DNA from: Phocoena phocoena
Lineage: Eukaryota; Chordata; Mammalia; Artiodactyla; Phocoenidae
Length of the DNA stretch: 64,000 nucleotides
Assembly (NCBI RefSeq): GCF_963924675.1
Contig: NC_089238.1
Location: forward strand, 38,954,879-39,018,878
Reading direction: 5' to 3'
In this document: piece after piece, positions 35,360 through 47,152 of the stretch
How positions within the stretch are numbered: the stretch's first letter is position 1
How the letters are laid out: each line of letters starts with the position of its first letter
The notes under the pieces: model-generated
Database searches by the model: none
Seen by the model: the letters and a program-made list of their open reading frames with translations, nothing else
Told to the model about the DNA's origin: nothing
Translations under genes and position numbers: made by a program

Positions 35360-36620
35360 ATCTCTTGTATTTTTGATGGAAGCCATTCTAACAGGCATGA
35401 AGTGATGTCTCATTGTGGTTCTGATTCACATTTCCCTAATGATTAGTGATGTTGAGCACTTTTTTATATATCTGTTAGCCATTTGAATATTTCGTTGGAA
35501 AAATGTTTCCATTTTTAAATTGGATTGTTTGGGTATGTTTTTTTTTTTTTCTGTTGAGTTTTTTGAGTTTCATATCTATTTTGGACACTAACCTGTTATC
35601 AGATATATTATTTCCAAATATTTTCTCCTTTTCTTTAGGTTGCCTTTTCATCTTGTTGATCATTTCTTTTGCTGTGCGGGAGCTTTTTAGTTCCATATAA
35701 CCCAATTTGTTTTTTATTTTGCTGCTTGCATTTTAGGTATCATATGCTAAAATCATTGCCAGGATCCATGTCAATAAACTTTTCCCCTATGTTTTCTTCT
35801 AGCAGTTTTATGGTTTTATGTCTTACATTTAAGTCTTTAATCCATTCTGAGTTAATTTTTGTGAGCGGTGGAAGATAGGGGTCTAGTTTCATTCTTCTAC
35901 ATGAAAATATCCAATTTTTTCCCAGTACTATTTATTGAAAAGACTGCCTTTTCTCCATTGAGTAATTAGTAGTCAAATAGTAATTAACTGTATGTGCATG
36001 GGTTTATTTCTAGGTTCTTGATTCTGTTCCATTGGTCTAAGTGTCTATTTTTTATGCCAGTACCATTCCGTTTTGATAGCTTTATAAGGTAGCATGAAAT
36101 CGGAAAGTGTGATGCCTCTAGCATTGATTTCCTCTAAGGATTGATGTGGCTATGTGGGGTCTTTTATGGATCCATATTTTTTCGACTTCTGTAAAAACTG
36201 CCGTCAGAACATTGATAGGATTTGCATTGAATCAAAAGAGGGCTTTGAACAGTATGGATATTTTAACAATATTAATTTTTCCAGTCCATTAACACACAAT
36301 ATCACTTACTTGTGTTAACTTCTATTTCTTTCATCAGTGTCTTGTAGTTTTCATTGTAGAGATATTTCACCTCCTTAAATGTACCCCTAAGTATTTTATT
36401 GTTTTAGATGCTATTGTGAATGGGATTGTTTTCTTTATTTCTCTTTTGGGTAATTCGTTGTTAATGTATAGAAATGCTACTGATTTCTGTAAGGTGATTG
36501 TGTATCCTGCAACTTTACTGATTTTGTTGATTAGATCTAATGGTGTTTTGGTAGTCTTTAGGATTTTCTGTATGTAGGATTTTCTACATATAAAATCAAG
36601 TATCTGCAAATAGAGACAAT

Positions 36621-36965
36621 TTACTTCTTCCTTCTCAATTCTATGCCTTTCTTCCTACCTTCCATCCCTCCCCTCCCTTCCTTCCCTCCTTCCCTCCTTC
36701 CCTCCTTCCCTCCTTCCCTTCCCTCCTTCCCTTTCTTCCCTTCCTTTCCTTCCTTCCTTTGACTGATCGCTCTGGCTAGGACTTCCACTACTATGGTGAA
36801 TAGGAGTGGTGATAGTAGGCACCTTTGTCTTGTTTCTGATCTTAGAGGAAAAGTTTTCAGCTTTTCACCATTGAGTATGATGTTAGCTGTGGGCTTGTCA
36901 TATATGACCTTTACTACATTGAAGAACATTCCTTGTATACCTAATTTGTTGAACGTTTTCATCAT
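36621..36965 (-). pseudogene. L1 ORF2p reverse-transcriptase relic with Lys/Glu/Gly-rich run
   Basis: It starts with reverse-transcriptase sequence ([42 protein letters not shown]). It then runs into a purine microsatellite (plus-strand CCTT) translated as repeated KEGREGG-type residues. The catalytic FADD-type box that should follow is not in this frame. It is an inactive relic whose open frame is extended by the repeat. Confidence 0.8.
36655..36760 (+). repeat. (CCTT/CCCT)n polypyrimidine tract
   Basis: About 105 bp of nearly pure C/T with tandem ccttccct units, inside L1 ORF2. Likely length-variable and a candidate for triplex (H-DNA) structure. Confidence 0.92.
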
Positions 36966-39900
36966 AAAAGGTTGTTGTATTTTGTCAAATGCTTTTTATG
37001 AGTCTAGTTAGGTGATCATGTGATTTTTATCTTTCATTCTATTAATGTGATGTATCACATATTCATTTGTGTATGTTGAACCATCCTCATCCTCGTATCT
37101 CAGTTTGAATCCCACTTGATCATGGTATATGATCCTTTTAAATGTGCTGCTGAATTTGGTTTGCTAGTATTTTGTTGAATTTTTGCGTCTGTGTTCATCA
37201 GAGATACTGGTCTGTAGTTTTCTTGTAGTGTCCTCATCTAGCTTTAGTATCAGGGTAATACTGGCCTTGTAAACTGAGTTTGGGAGTGTTCCTTTCTCTT
37301 TAACTTTTTGGAAGATTTTGAGAAGGATTGGTATTAATTCTTCTTTAAATGTTTAGTAAAATTCATGAGTGAAGCCACCTATCCCTGGGCTTTTATTTGT
37401 TGACAGTAGTTTTTGTTTGTTTGTTTGCTTTGTTTTCTTTTTGTTACTGATCCAATCTCCTTACTAGTAATTGGTCTGTTTAGACTTGCTGTTATTTCTG
37501 ATTCAGTCTTGGTAGGCTCTAATTTCTAGAAATGTATCTAGCTTTTCTAGGTTGCCCAGTAGGTTGGCATACATATGTTCATAGTAGCCTCTTATGATCC
37601 TTTCTATATCTGAGGTATCAGTTGTAATGTTTCCTCTTTCATTTATAATTCTGTAAATTTTGGTTCTCTCTCCGTTTTCCTCATAAGTCTATCTAAAGGT
37701 TTGCCAATTTTGTGTATCTTTTCAAGGAACCAACTCTTAGTTTTTAAAATCTTTTCTATTCCTTTCCTGTTCTCTAGTTTATTTCGGTTCTAATCTTTAT
37801 TATTCCCTTCCTTCTGCTAACTTTGGGCTCACTTTGTTCTTTTTCTAGTTCTTTGAGGTATAAAGTTAGGTTGTTTATTTGATATCTTTCTATTTAGTTC
37901 ATATATGCATTTATAAGTGCATATAAATGTCTCTTTATAAATGTCTCTTAGAACTATTATTTATGCATCCCATGGGTTTTGATTTTTTTCCATTTTTGTT
38001 TCTCTTAAGATAGTTTTTAATTTCCCTTTTATTTTAATGTTTGATCCATAGGTTGTTCAGGAAGAGTGCTGTTACATGTATTTGTAAATTTTCCAGTTTT
38101 CCTCCTGTTACTCCTGTTAACAATCCTCCTGTTACTGATTTCTAGTTTCATATCATTATGGTCAGAGAAGACACTCAGTATGATTTCTGTATCATTCAAT
38201 TTGCTAAGACTTGTCTTGTTGTCTAATATATGATCTATCCTAGAAAATGTTTTCTGTAGGTTTGAGAAAAATGTGTGTTCTTCTGATGTTAGATAGAGTG
38301 TTTTTTATGTGGCTGTTAGAACCATTTTGTCTATAGTATTGTTCAAATCTGTTTCCTTATTGATTCTGTCTGGATGATGTATCCATTGTTGAGAGTTGAG
38401 TATTAACATCCACAACTATTATTGTTTGTTCTTTTAGTTTTGTTAGTACAGCTTGATATATTTTGGTGCTCCAATGTTGGTTCCATAAATATTTATAATT
38501 ACTATATCCTCTTGATGGTTTGACCCCTTTATCATTATATAATGACCTGCTTTGCATTTTTTTTAACATTATTAGCTTAAAGTCTATTTTGTCTGATATA
38601 AGCATAGCTACTCCTGCTTTTTTGGTTGTTGTTACCATTTGCTTGACATACCTTTTTTGACTCCTTCACTTTCAGTCTAGGTATGTGTTTGAAGCTAGAG
38701 AAAGTCTCTTGTAGACAACATATTTTTGCATCTTGTTTTTAATTCATTCAGTCATTCTGTGTCTTTTGATTGGAGAATTTAACCCATTTATATTTAAAGT
38801 AATTATTGATCCATAAGGACTTCCTACTGCCATTTTGTTAAACATTTTCTGTTTTTAGTTCCTTTATTCCCTTTTACCCTGCGGTTGTCTTTTGTAATTT
38901 GATGACTTTTTTTTTTTTTGGTATGCTTTGATTTCTTTATCATGATCTTTTGTGCAACTACTACAGGCTTTTCCTTTGTGGTTACCATGAGGCTTACATA
39001 TAATATCTTAAATTTTAACACCTTATTTTAAACTGATAACCACTTAACTTCAATAGCACTTCTAAACTTTACATTTTTACTTCCCCCCTCCCATTTTAGT
39101 TGATTGATATTACAATTTACGTACTTTATATTGTATATCCAATAATAGATTATTGTAGTCCTGGCTATATTTAATACATTTGTTTTTTCACTTTTAAAGT
39201 AGAGTTGTAAGTGAATTACATACCACTATTTCCATATTAGAGAATCTGATTTGACTATATATTTACCATTACCAGTGAGTTTGACACTACCTTCATATAT
39301 TTTTTTTATAATGTTAATGAGCATCTTTTTACTTGCAAAGAACTCCCTTTAGCATGTCTTTTATGGCCAGTATGATTGTGATGAACTCCTTCAGGTTTTG
39401 TTTGTTAGAGAAAATTGTTATCTGTCTTTTATTTCTGAAGGACAGCTTTGATGGGTATATAATTCTTGGTTGACTTTTTTTCTTTCAATATTTTGATTAT
39501 ATCATCCCATTCTCTCCTAGCCTGAAAAGTTCCTGTTGAGAAATCTGCTGATAATCTTACAGGGTTTCCTTGTATGTAACTTGTTTCATTTCACTTGCTG
39601 CTTTCAAAATTATTTTTTTTACTTTGACTTTTGACAGTTTAACTCTAATGTGTAGTGCTACCCTATTCATGTTTAACCTATTCGGGGTTCTTTGGGCCTC
39701 ATGGATCTGGATGTCTGTTTTTCTCCACATGTTTGGGAAATTTTCAGATTTGCTTTAAGTATACTATGTCTCTTTCTCTTCTCCTTCTGGGATTCCCATG
39801 ATGCACTTATTGTTTCTTTTGATGTTTTCCCATAAGTCTTATAGGCTTTCTTTAGTCTTTTTTATCCTTTTTCTTTTATGCTTCTCTGACTGGATAATTC

Positions 39901-40619
39901 CAAATGTTCTATCTTCTAGATCACTGATTATTTCTTCTCCATGATTGAGTCTACTGTTGAAGCTCTCTCGTGAATTCTTCAGTTCATCCTTTGTATTCTT
40001 CATCTCTAGGATTTATGTTTGGGTCTTTTTTTTTTATGTTTTATATCTCTTTGTTGAACTTCTTGTTTTGTTCATGCATTGTTTTCCCAATTTCTTTTTG
40101 TTGTCTGTCTGGTGTTCTTGTAGTCCTTAAACATCTTTAAGAGGATTATTCTGAAATTTGTGTCTAACGGTTCATAGATATTCATTTCTTTAGGGTCAAT
40201 TATTAGAGCTTTATTGGTTTCCTTTGGTGGTGTCTTGTTAACCTACCTGCTTTTTCGTGATCCTTGATTCTTTACGTTGGTATCTGTGCATTTGAGTAAG
40301 TTGTCCCCTCTTCCAGACTTTGCATTTTCACTTTGGCAGAGACAGTTCTTTATAGTCAGCTTAGCTTGGCATTCTGGACATGTCAGCTGGTAGCATCCCA
40401 GCAGCAGTGGGGCTTGCTGTCTGGGTCTACTTGGGGGAAAGCCCACTGCCCAAGCTCTAAAGTTGGGTGGGGGCGTGCTACTGGCCGAGAGCATTTGGAG
40501 AAGACTGTTGGCTTGGTTCCCTGAACTAGTGCAGCTGTAGGATAGGCTCTGCAGTGGCCTAGATTCTCTGGTCAGGCTTTCTAGATGGTCAGAACTGGAC
40601 ACTATACTCAGCAGTAGGT

Positions 40620-42040
40620 AGGGCTATGAATTAGCTTCCCTGCCCAGGTGGAGTAACAGAACAGGCACCAAGATCGGCACAGCTGGTTGTAAAATGACCC
40701 ATGTAAGGCAGGACTGCACACTGAATTCTCCAGTCAGAAGGTGCCACTGGCTTTACTCTGCAGACAGGGAGAGGCACTGGCTGTGCTCTCTGTTCAAGTG
40801 CTGCTGTATGGAGAGCCATAGGATGGGCTACACAGCTTCCCATGTGCTCTGGTTAGGTTCCCTGGTCAAGCGGGCTAAAGGCTGTTTTCAGCAATGTCAG
40901 GCTTTCGATTAGTTTCCCTACCTGTGCAGGACCACCATACAACCCCAAGGCTGTAGGGTCCTTGTTTGGGACCAAATTAGGCAGAACTATGTACCATGTT
41001 CCCTGGCCTGACAGGCTACTGCCCTGACTATGCAAATAGGTGAGACCACTAGCTGGATTCCACTGTAATCAGGGTTACAGGATGAGCTACAGATTCCCAG
41101 TAACTCTGGTTAAGCTTCCTGGCTATGCAGGCTGGAGGATGTATTCAATAGTGGGTAAGGCTGTAAATTAGATTCCCTGCCCAGGTGGGGCCATAGAATA
41201 GACCCCAGGGCTGGCAAGGCTCTTTATTTGGGGACCAAATCATGCAGGACCGTGTACCAAGTGCAGATGGGGCCACTGCCCTGGCTCTGTAGGTGGGCGG
41301 AGCCACTGGCCATACTCTCCACGAAAGTGCTGCTAGGCTAAGCAGCTCTCCATGTGCTCTGCGCAGGCTTCCCGGTCAGGTTGGAATGGGGGCTACGCTT
41401 AGCAGTAGGAGAGGCTATGAACCAGCTTCCCTGCTCAAGGGGAGTGGCTGCACTGGCTTCAAGGCCAACATAGCTTCTTATTTGGCTTCTTGAATTGGAC
41501 AGACCAACTCCTGGATGAATTCCCTGCTCAAACTGGGCCACCATTGGCTCTGAAGATGAGCAGTGCCTCTGGGATATACACGGCTACTGTCTCAGTAGGC
41601 ACTTGGTCTGCCAAGATCAAGCACTGGCTGCTGTAAGCCTCATTCTCCTCCATCACTACCTGATCCCCAGTGTTCAAGTTTCACAGATTCCCTCACAATC
41701 CATATGAAGTGAGACGCGAGTGGGCCTCCTGCGAAGCATCCCACAATGCTGGGGGAGCTGGATGTCCACCTTGGGCTCTTTCACCACTAGAGGAACTGTA
41801 GGTTTGGGGTGGGGTGCCCTCTTGGTGTGGTGCTACGCCAGTCTGGAGGAGGGGCAAGGCCCTCAAAGTGTAGCTGTGCTTCTTACTCTTCTAACGTGGC
41901 CCATCTCATTCTCTGTGTTACACGGCATACTTCAGCCTCACCTCCGTGTTCTAGGATTTTTACAGTACTCTCTTGTCCACAGATAGTAGTCAGTTGGTCT
42001 TCTCATAGATTTTCTGAAGTTCAGAACAACCTATGTCACC
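40620..42040 (-). promoter_or_regulatory. L1 5' UTR with ~254-278 bp tandem monomers (4 copies)
   Basis: The same landmark as in the copy at 26.4-28.4 kb appears at 40621, 40899, 41158 and 41412 (spacings 278, 259 and 254 bp), with matching inter-landmark phrases (gctggcaaggct, ggggccactg, aagtgctgct). Two fewer monomers than copy 1 accounts for its shorter 5' UTR. The promoter role is inferred. Confidence 0.75.
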
Positions 42041-42071
42041 ATCTTAATGATGTCACTCTGCATCTGTTCTT

Positions 42072-42360
42072 CAGAACATGCTCTCTAGTCTGTCTGTTTG
42101 GAACGTTGTTTCTTTTTCTTCAAGGCTCAACGTAGATGGTGTCTCATCTAGGAAGCTACCCTGAGGCCTCTCACAGCCAGCTTTCCCTCGGGGCTCCCTG
42201 TGTTCTCTCTCAGAACTTCTCATATTCTTTGTGAGTCTGTGTCTCTCACCAGACTGTAGGGTGGAGCGGGGTTAATGAGGAAGAGGGGGGATTAATGTAT
42301 TTTGTTCATGTTTAAGCAGTCCCCTAGTGCCTGGAACTTACTGTACCATGACAGTAATGA
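42072..42360 (+). mobile_element. L2 LINE remnant, 3' end
   Basis: Sense L2: ttcttcaaggctcaacgtag, tctaggaagctaccctgagg, caccagactgtagggtggag and the terminal cctagtgcctggaacttact. High-quality match to the L2 3' region. Confidence 0.85.
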
Positions 42361-42954
42361 CAACCATGATAGTTATCCAGATGCACTCAACTGGTAGGAC
42401 CAGAACCGAGTTCTGCTCTTTCTTATGTCTCTGTGGACACATCAGGACACCCTATGCTCTGAGTATGGGTCACGTCACAACCGGTAGCCATTAGCTGGAC
42501 AGGTTGCTCATCTTCATCAGGATGACAGGGTTTCTCTCTCCAGACGATGTGGTAATAAATGAAACAGGCCTGTCTCAGATCCTGTTCCTCTAGATCACTA
42601 GTACCTCCAGGACCTGGCATGGCCCCTCTGCTTGAAGTAAGAGCCTGAGGGGATTTTTCAGGCTTCGAACAAGGGACCAGCTATGCTGGGGCTGTGGTGG
42701 CAATGAATGGCTTTTGTGGCTGAGGAAACGTGGAAGGTGAAATTCTGAGCAATCCAGGCATTGTGGCTGCAGTCCCTAAGGATATGGTAGAAATTTCACA
42801 AGACACTGTTTCTTTTTCCCCTTTCAGGGGTTGGGATGGGAGGGAAGGGAGTCAGAAGAGCCACGTTCTTGGTTCATGAAACAGATGCTTTGTGTTTTGT
42901 TTGTGGTTTTTTTTTAATCATTGCTGGGGAAAACAAGAAATACCCTTGGGTGGT
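42361..42954. other. Unassigned stretch
   Basis: No recognisable repeat, RNA gene or coding frame. Confidence 0.5.
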
Positions 42955-43100
42955 AGAAAAGAAGTGGCTTTTGGTGTGAGTTGGACTTGGGTTTGAATCC
43001 CAGCTCTGCCACTTACAGTCTATGCGATTGGGGGAAGATTACATAACTCCAACAAGCCTCGATTTCTTCCTTTGTGAACTGGGCATAACACACACCTTGA
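42955..43100 (+). mobile_element. MIR SINE remnant
   Basis: Sense MIR 5' half with the tRNA-like B box still readable (gggtttgaatcccagctctg), then ccacttacag and a degraded core. Confidence 0.85.
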
Positions 43101-43499
43101 GTATTTGGTGTGAGTTCTGGAGTTTGTGTCTTCATGGTTCGTGTTCAGTGATGGTGCTGTTGTAGATTTTACGTGCTGGGTGAGACTGATCCCGGCTCCA
43201 CCACCATACCCCTCATTCCTTCACTTAAAATGGATTTTCCATATTTAGGAACAAAATCATAAAAGAGAAAAAGGCTTTCCTGAGGAATCCTGCTTTCAAG
43301 GACTCTACTTGAAAGCAAGCCATGGCAATGAACCATGCTGCAAATGTTGGGATTTGATTTCATTCTGAGTCTTCCTCCAGTTGGCTGAAGACAACAATGA
43401 CTCATGTGAGGGAGTCTCCCAGAGACATCAGAGAAAGCTCTGAAGTGGGAGTTTGGACATCTGAGCTAATGCCTTGGGGAAAAAGTAGCCACAATCAGT
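43101..43499. other. Unassigned stretch
   Basis: Nothing recognised between two MIR remnants. Confidence 0.5.
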
Positions 43500-43790
43500 C
43501 TGTACAGTTTCTGGGAATAACACTGACAAAGTGCTTTGCAAACACACAAAGTTACTTTCACAGATGTGGCACTTCTTTTATGCACTGGGAGGTATACCAG
43601 TTGTATTGGCCTATGCTATTTCACTTTATCTTTTCAGTGTCTCTAAAAGGAGTATCTTCACCTATAATTATCGTGATTAATACAAGGGGTTTTCACTTCA
43701 CAGGGGTGAAGTGAAAAGTTACAGCCAATAAGTGACTGAATGAGGATTTGAACCCCCAGATCTGTCTGATTCCAAAACTGTACCACTGGG
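43500..43790 (-). mobile_element. MIR-type SINE remnant
   Basis: Reversed MIR signals: aaagtgctttgcaaac at the left, and gaggatttgaacccccagat with the reversed B box at the right. The length exceeds one MIR, so there may be an insertion or two overlapping remnants. A perfect 12-bp hairpin lies inside at 43690-43717. Confidence 0.55.
43690..43717. repeat. Perfect 12-bp inverted repeat (hairpin)
   Basis: The arms ttttcacttcac (43690-43701) and gtgaagtgaaaa (43706-43717) are exact reverse complements around an aggg loop. Confidence 0.97.
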
Positions 43791-43829
43791 TAGAGTTCCC
43801 TAGACCTTAGGAATGGAGTTCTCAGATAT

Positions 43830-43988
43830 GACAAATAAAAATATATGATACCCAGTTAAATTTGCATTCCAGATAAACAACCAATTATTTTTAGTATAAG
43901 TGTATCCCAGTATTACTTATACTTAAAAATATTTGTTATTTATGTTAAATGCAAGTTTAGCTGGGCATCTTGTATTTTATTTGGCAAC
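43830..43988. mobile_element. Imperfect ~160-bp palindromic (fold-back) repeat
   Basis: The left arm (43830-43902) and right arm (43911-43988) are near reverse complements. For example, acccagttaaatttgcat pairs with atgcaagtttagctgggc, and tttttagtataagt pairs with acttatacttaaaaa. It looks like a MITE-type non-autonomous DNA transposon remnant seen in many mammals. I cannot name the family. Confidence 0.7.
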
Positions 43989-44389
43989 CCTCCTTAAGAG
44001 GCTCATGTCACATGAGCCGGTGAGAAGTGGTATATCAGAGCCTTTCCCTAGGCTTGTAAGGTAGTTCTGAAGGGCACAAAAAGGTGCCCTTCAGAAATAG
44101 TAAACACTGTCTCCCATGACAGAAGTTCTAAGAATTTTATAAAAATATAGGGGAAGAAATTCTCAGAGGTGATTTAGGATGTGTTTTCTAGACAAACGTG
44201 ATACAGGTCTAGATACCCCAAAGGTGTGCAGAGCAAGAATTCCAAATCACAATTGACATATACAATATACTTGGCTGGGTAAGCTCAGGTTCACCCAGCA
44301 GCTCTCACTCTGAACTTGCGTAGGTCTCACTTGGAAGCCATGGCAAGGACCTGACCTGGAAGCCCATACTTACTGAAACCCACCATTGG

Positions 44390-44560
44390 CCCTTTATCTA
44401 CAGCATCTCATTTAGAACCATGGCAGTGCTTTGAGGTGTGATAACCCCATTTACTGACTGATATACTGAGATAGAGGAGTCAAAGCCACAGCTCACGAGT
44501 GGTAGAGCTGAATTTGATGTAGATCTGTCTGAACCCGACACCAGCATCATGCCGTATAGT
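44390..44560 (-). mobile_element. MIR SINE remnant
   Basis: Reversed MIR: acagcatctcatttagaacc, ataaccccatttactgactg, ccacagctcacgagtggtag, agctgaatttgatg. Confidence 0.7.
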
Positions 44561-44639
44561 TCATGGGAAGTCAGGTGGGCTGCAACCCAATGACTGAGAT
44601 ATCTGTTGAGTAGTCCCATGTAGCAGAGTTCAAACTGTT

Positions 44640-44880
44640 CTTTATATAGTCATGCTACCTGAATGTTCTCCTATCTGTTCATCTGTACCTATCTTGACTC
44701 ATCCTTCAAGGCCTATCTCAAATCCTGTCTTTCATGAGCCATGCTGATGTTTTCAATGGGATGTGGCCCCTCCTTTGCACCCCAAAGTTTTCCTTGGCTT
44801 GGTTTACAATGGCCTACAGATTTGGCCTCTAACTGTAGGAACTGGACACTTCCTTGTACTCTACAAGTGGTCTTCCACAA
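44640..44880 (+). mobile_element. L2 LINE remnant
   Basis: Sense L2: tccttcaaggcctatctcaa, atcctgtctttcatgagcca, then a degraded 3' part. Confidence 0.6.
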
Positions 44881-44884
44881 CTAC

Positions 44885-45150
44885 TAGAGAAGACACATAG
44901 CATAGTGGTTAAGAATACAGACTATGGAGTCCCACTACTGGGTACCACTTATCAGCTGTCAGGCCTTGGACAAACTGCATAACATCTCCATGCCTCAGTT
45001 ACCTCAACTTTACAATAGAAGATGATAATAAAAATACCTACCTCAAGGGGTTGTCATGAGGACCAAATGAGTTGATGTGCATAAATCGCTTAGAACAATG
45101 CCTGACACATAGTAAGTGTTCAATACATATTATGTTATTACTGTTACTAC
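44885..45150 (+). mobile_element. Nearly complete MIR SINE
   Basis: The full order of MIR parts is visible: head (catagtggttaagaatacag), ctatggagtc, core (catgcctcagttacctcaac), tacctacctcaaggggttgt, atgaggaccaaatgagttga, and the L2-like tail (gaacaatgcctgacacatag, taagtgttcaata). The best preserved MIR in the window. Confidence 0.92.
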
Positions 45151-45174
45151 TGTGATATCTATCATGATTGGAAC

Positions 45175-45330
45175 TTTTAGTAGGTGCCAGGCCCAGAGCG
45201 GAGCAGCACACATGCATCACGTCATTTTATTCTCACCACCACCTTACAGGCAGGTACAATTCTCATTCAGCTAGTACATCATGGAGTGAGGAGGCAAACC
45301 CTGGCTGACCATGGGGCCTATACTTTCATT
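45175..45330 (-). mobile_element. MIR SINE remnant
   Basis: Reversed MIR 3' half: taggtgccaggcccagagcg, cacgtcattttattctcacc, accaccttacaggcaggtac. Confidence 0.7.
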
Positions 45331-45554
45331 TCCAACCCTTTTACTCTCATATGTTTTCTCTTTCTTATAGCTTCTTGGAGGTACTTCAACATGATAGTTG
45401 ACTTAAACTACGTTATTCTCTCCATTAACTAACCCACGAAGAGATATAAACATTGTCCGTCTTCACAGAATTGAATGCTACCAAATCAAAAGCATCTTTG
45501 TGTATACGTGCAAGTAGAAGAATGTGTATGGCAGGGGGTTAGATGAGGCCATTT

Positions 45555-45690
45555 AAGTGTGGGTGTTAAGGGTTAGGCCGATCTAGCTTTCAATCTGTGA
45601 GCTGCCTTTCATGTACAGTGACATGACCACTCCAGGCCTCAGATTTCTCCTTGGGTCATGAGGGTATCAGTATAAATTAATTAGTTTGGG
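45555..45690 (+). mobile_element. MIR SINE remnant
   Basis: Sense MIR, diverged: gatctagctttcaatctgtg, agctgcctttcatg, actccaggcctcagatttct, ccttgggtcatgagggtatc. Confidence 0.55.
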
Positions 45691-46224
45691 GAGCATCATA
45701 TATATTCAAATATCTTATCTGCCCTTTATTCCTTGATACAATAATTTTTAAGTTAGCACTTTGCTAACCTCAAGCTGGGATGGAATAGGGGGCAAAATCA
45801 AAGAAAGTCTTCACGGTGTGTATCATGCAAAATAATACCCATTAATACCCAAATCTCTCGGAACACATTGTACCAAGCAAATCATTTATCTTGAGCAAAC
45901 CATTCTTCACCGGATCGTGTCATCATCAGAGCCATCTACCTCCATCTCTAGCCTACAAAAGACCCTAGACAGTCAACTTTGCCAATAGAAAGGAGTCTTT
46001 TCTAAAAGCCCCGAGCAGGATTTGTCTCAGTCATAGGTGAACAAATGAAACGAAACACTCCAGTCTGAGACCCGCATTGGTAGCTTCAGAAAGATACCTC
46101 GTCTTCACAGACCAGCAAAGAGATCAAAGTTTATGAAAAATTTCATGTGGCCTCAAAAGACACCACATGAGAGATAGCATCCATCTTGGGAAACATTCAG
46201 GGACACCATGTCTTCACTGCTCGG
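45691..46224. other. Unassigned stretch
   Basis: No repeat or gene recognised. Confidence 0.5.
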
Positions 46225-46380
46225 CCATGGGCAAGTTTCTCAAATTCTCTGAACCCCAGCTTCCACATCTATGAGTTTGTGAAAATCGTCCTGCGCAGAA
46301 TTGAGATAGGTACGAAATGAAGTCACAGGTATCAAAGTGCCAGATGTGACTGCTTTCTACCAATCATGTTCTTTTGTTAG
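46225..46380 (+). mobile_element. MIR SINE remnant
   Basis: Sense MIR core: catgggcaagtttctcaaat, tctctgaaccccagcttcca, catctatgagtttgtgaaaa, then gtatcaaagtgccag. Confidence 0.6.
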
Positions 46381-46864
46381 GGAACCTGTTTTCCCAAGTA
46401 TCAATCTTACCCCTTCACAGCACACATCTTTCTGATTTGGGGAAGTAAGGATTCTTTTATCAATCTGGTCATTTCTGTGGCCATTGAAATTCAAAGACTC
46501 TCATCCTTTGCTCTTTAATGGCACTGATTGGCTGGATTTTCCCTTCTCACCCACCCATAGTTCAGTTATCTGAGTGAAAAGACGAGGATGAGCTATAAAA
46601 ATATGATTGCATTGCTGTTGCAACTTCCCAGACTCAGAGGGTTATAACCTGATGCAGGACATTCCAATTTTAACTACCTACTGCTGTTTTGATTTCATAA
46701 AGCCACGTAAAACATCCTGTACTGCTTTTATATACGTCACTACTTTTATGGCTTTTGTGTCATAATGAAAGGCAGTTTGTTGGAAGCTGAGGGGTTTTTT
46801 TTTTTTCCAGCAGAAGAATAACCAACCTGGAATAAGACATTTCTGTCTAGTTTCTCTGCCTTCT
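46381..46864. other. Unassigned stretch
   Basis: No repeat or gene recognised. Confidence 0.5.
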
Positions 46865-47152
46865 AACTCTGTCCCACGTAATAAGTCCATGTTCCTCCAG
46901 GCTGCCAGATTATTCTCCCCAAAAAGCTATTTATAAGGCATTACCCTGCTCAGCCTTTAAAGGTTCCCCATTACATTGATTGGAAGGCCCTATGTCCTTA
47001 GCCTGGCTTTTAAAGATGTCTATTGTCTGGCCTCATAACTGACCCATATAAAACAAAACACCTAGATTGCTCTTCACCTGTTTCAGTACTCATGATTTCA
47101 TACATAATGTGCCTTCTCCACCATTTCTGGGAAGCCCTTCTGCCTTGCTTCT
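46865..47152 (+). mobile_element. L2 LINE remnant, left part (split by an L1)
   Basis: Sense L2: ccttagcctggcttttaaag, gtctggcctcataactgacc, ttctccaccatttctgggaa. It is interrupted at 47152 by the L1 at 47153-52217 and continues at 52228. Confidence 0.75.

Larger units (their letters stand above)
34505..42058 (-). mobile_element. Near full-length L1 with monomeric 5' UTR (copy 2)
   Basis: Minus strand: 3' UTR at 34.5 kb, ORF2 to about 39.0 kb, ORF1 at about 39.3-40.2 kb, and 5' UTR to 42.06 kb, about 7.55 kb with no SINE inside. The probable target-site duplication is tgcatgtattctt at 34492-34504 against tgcatctgttctt at 42059-42071 (11 of 13 identical). It is the same family as the L1 at 19850-28386. 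All ORFs are broken. A degenerate YY1-like motif (AAGATGGTG on the minus strand, 42037-42045) lies close to the 5' end. Confidence 0.88.
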
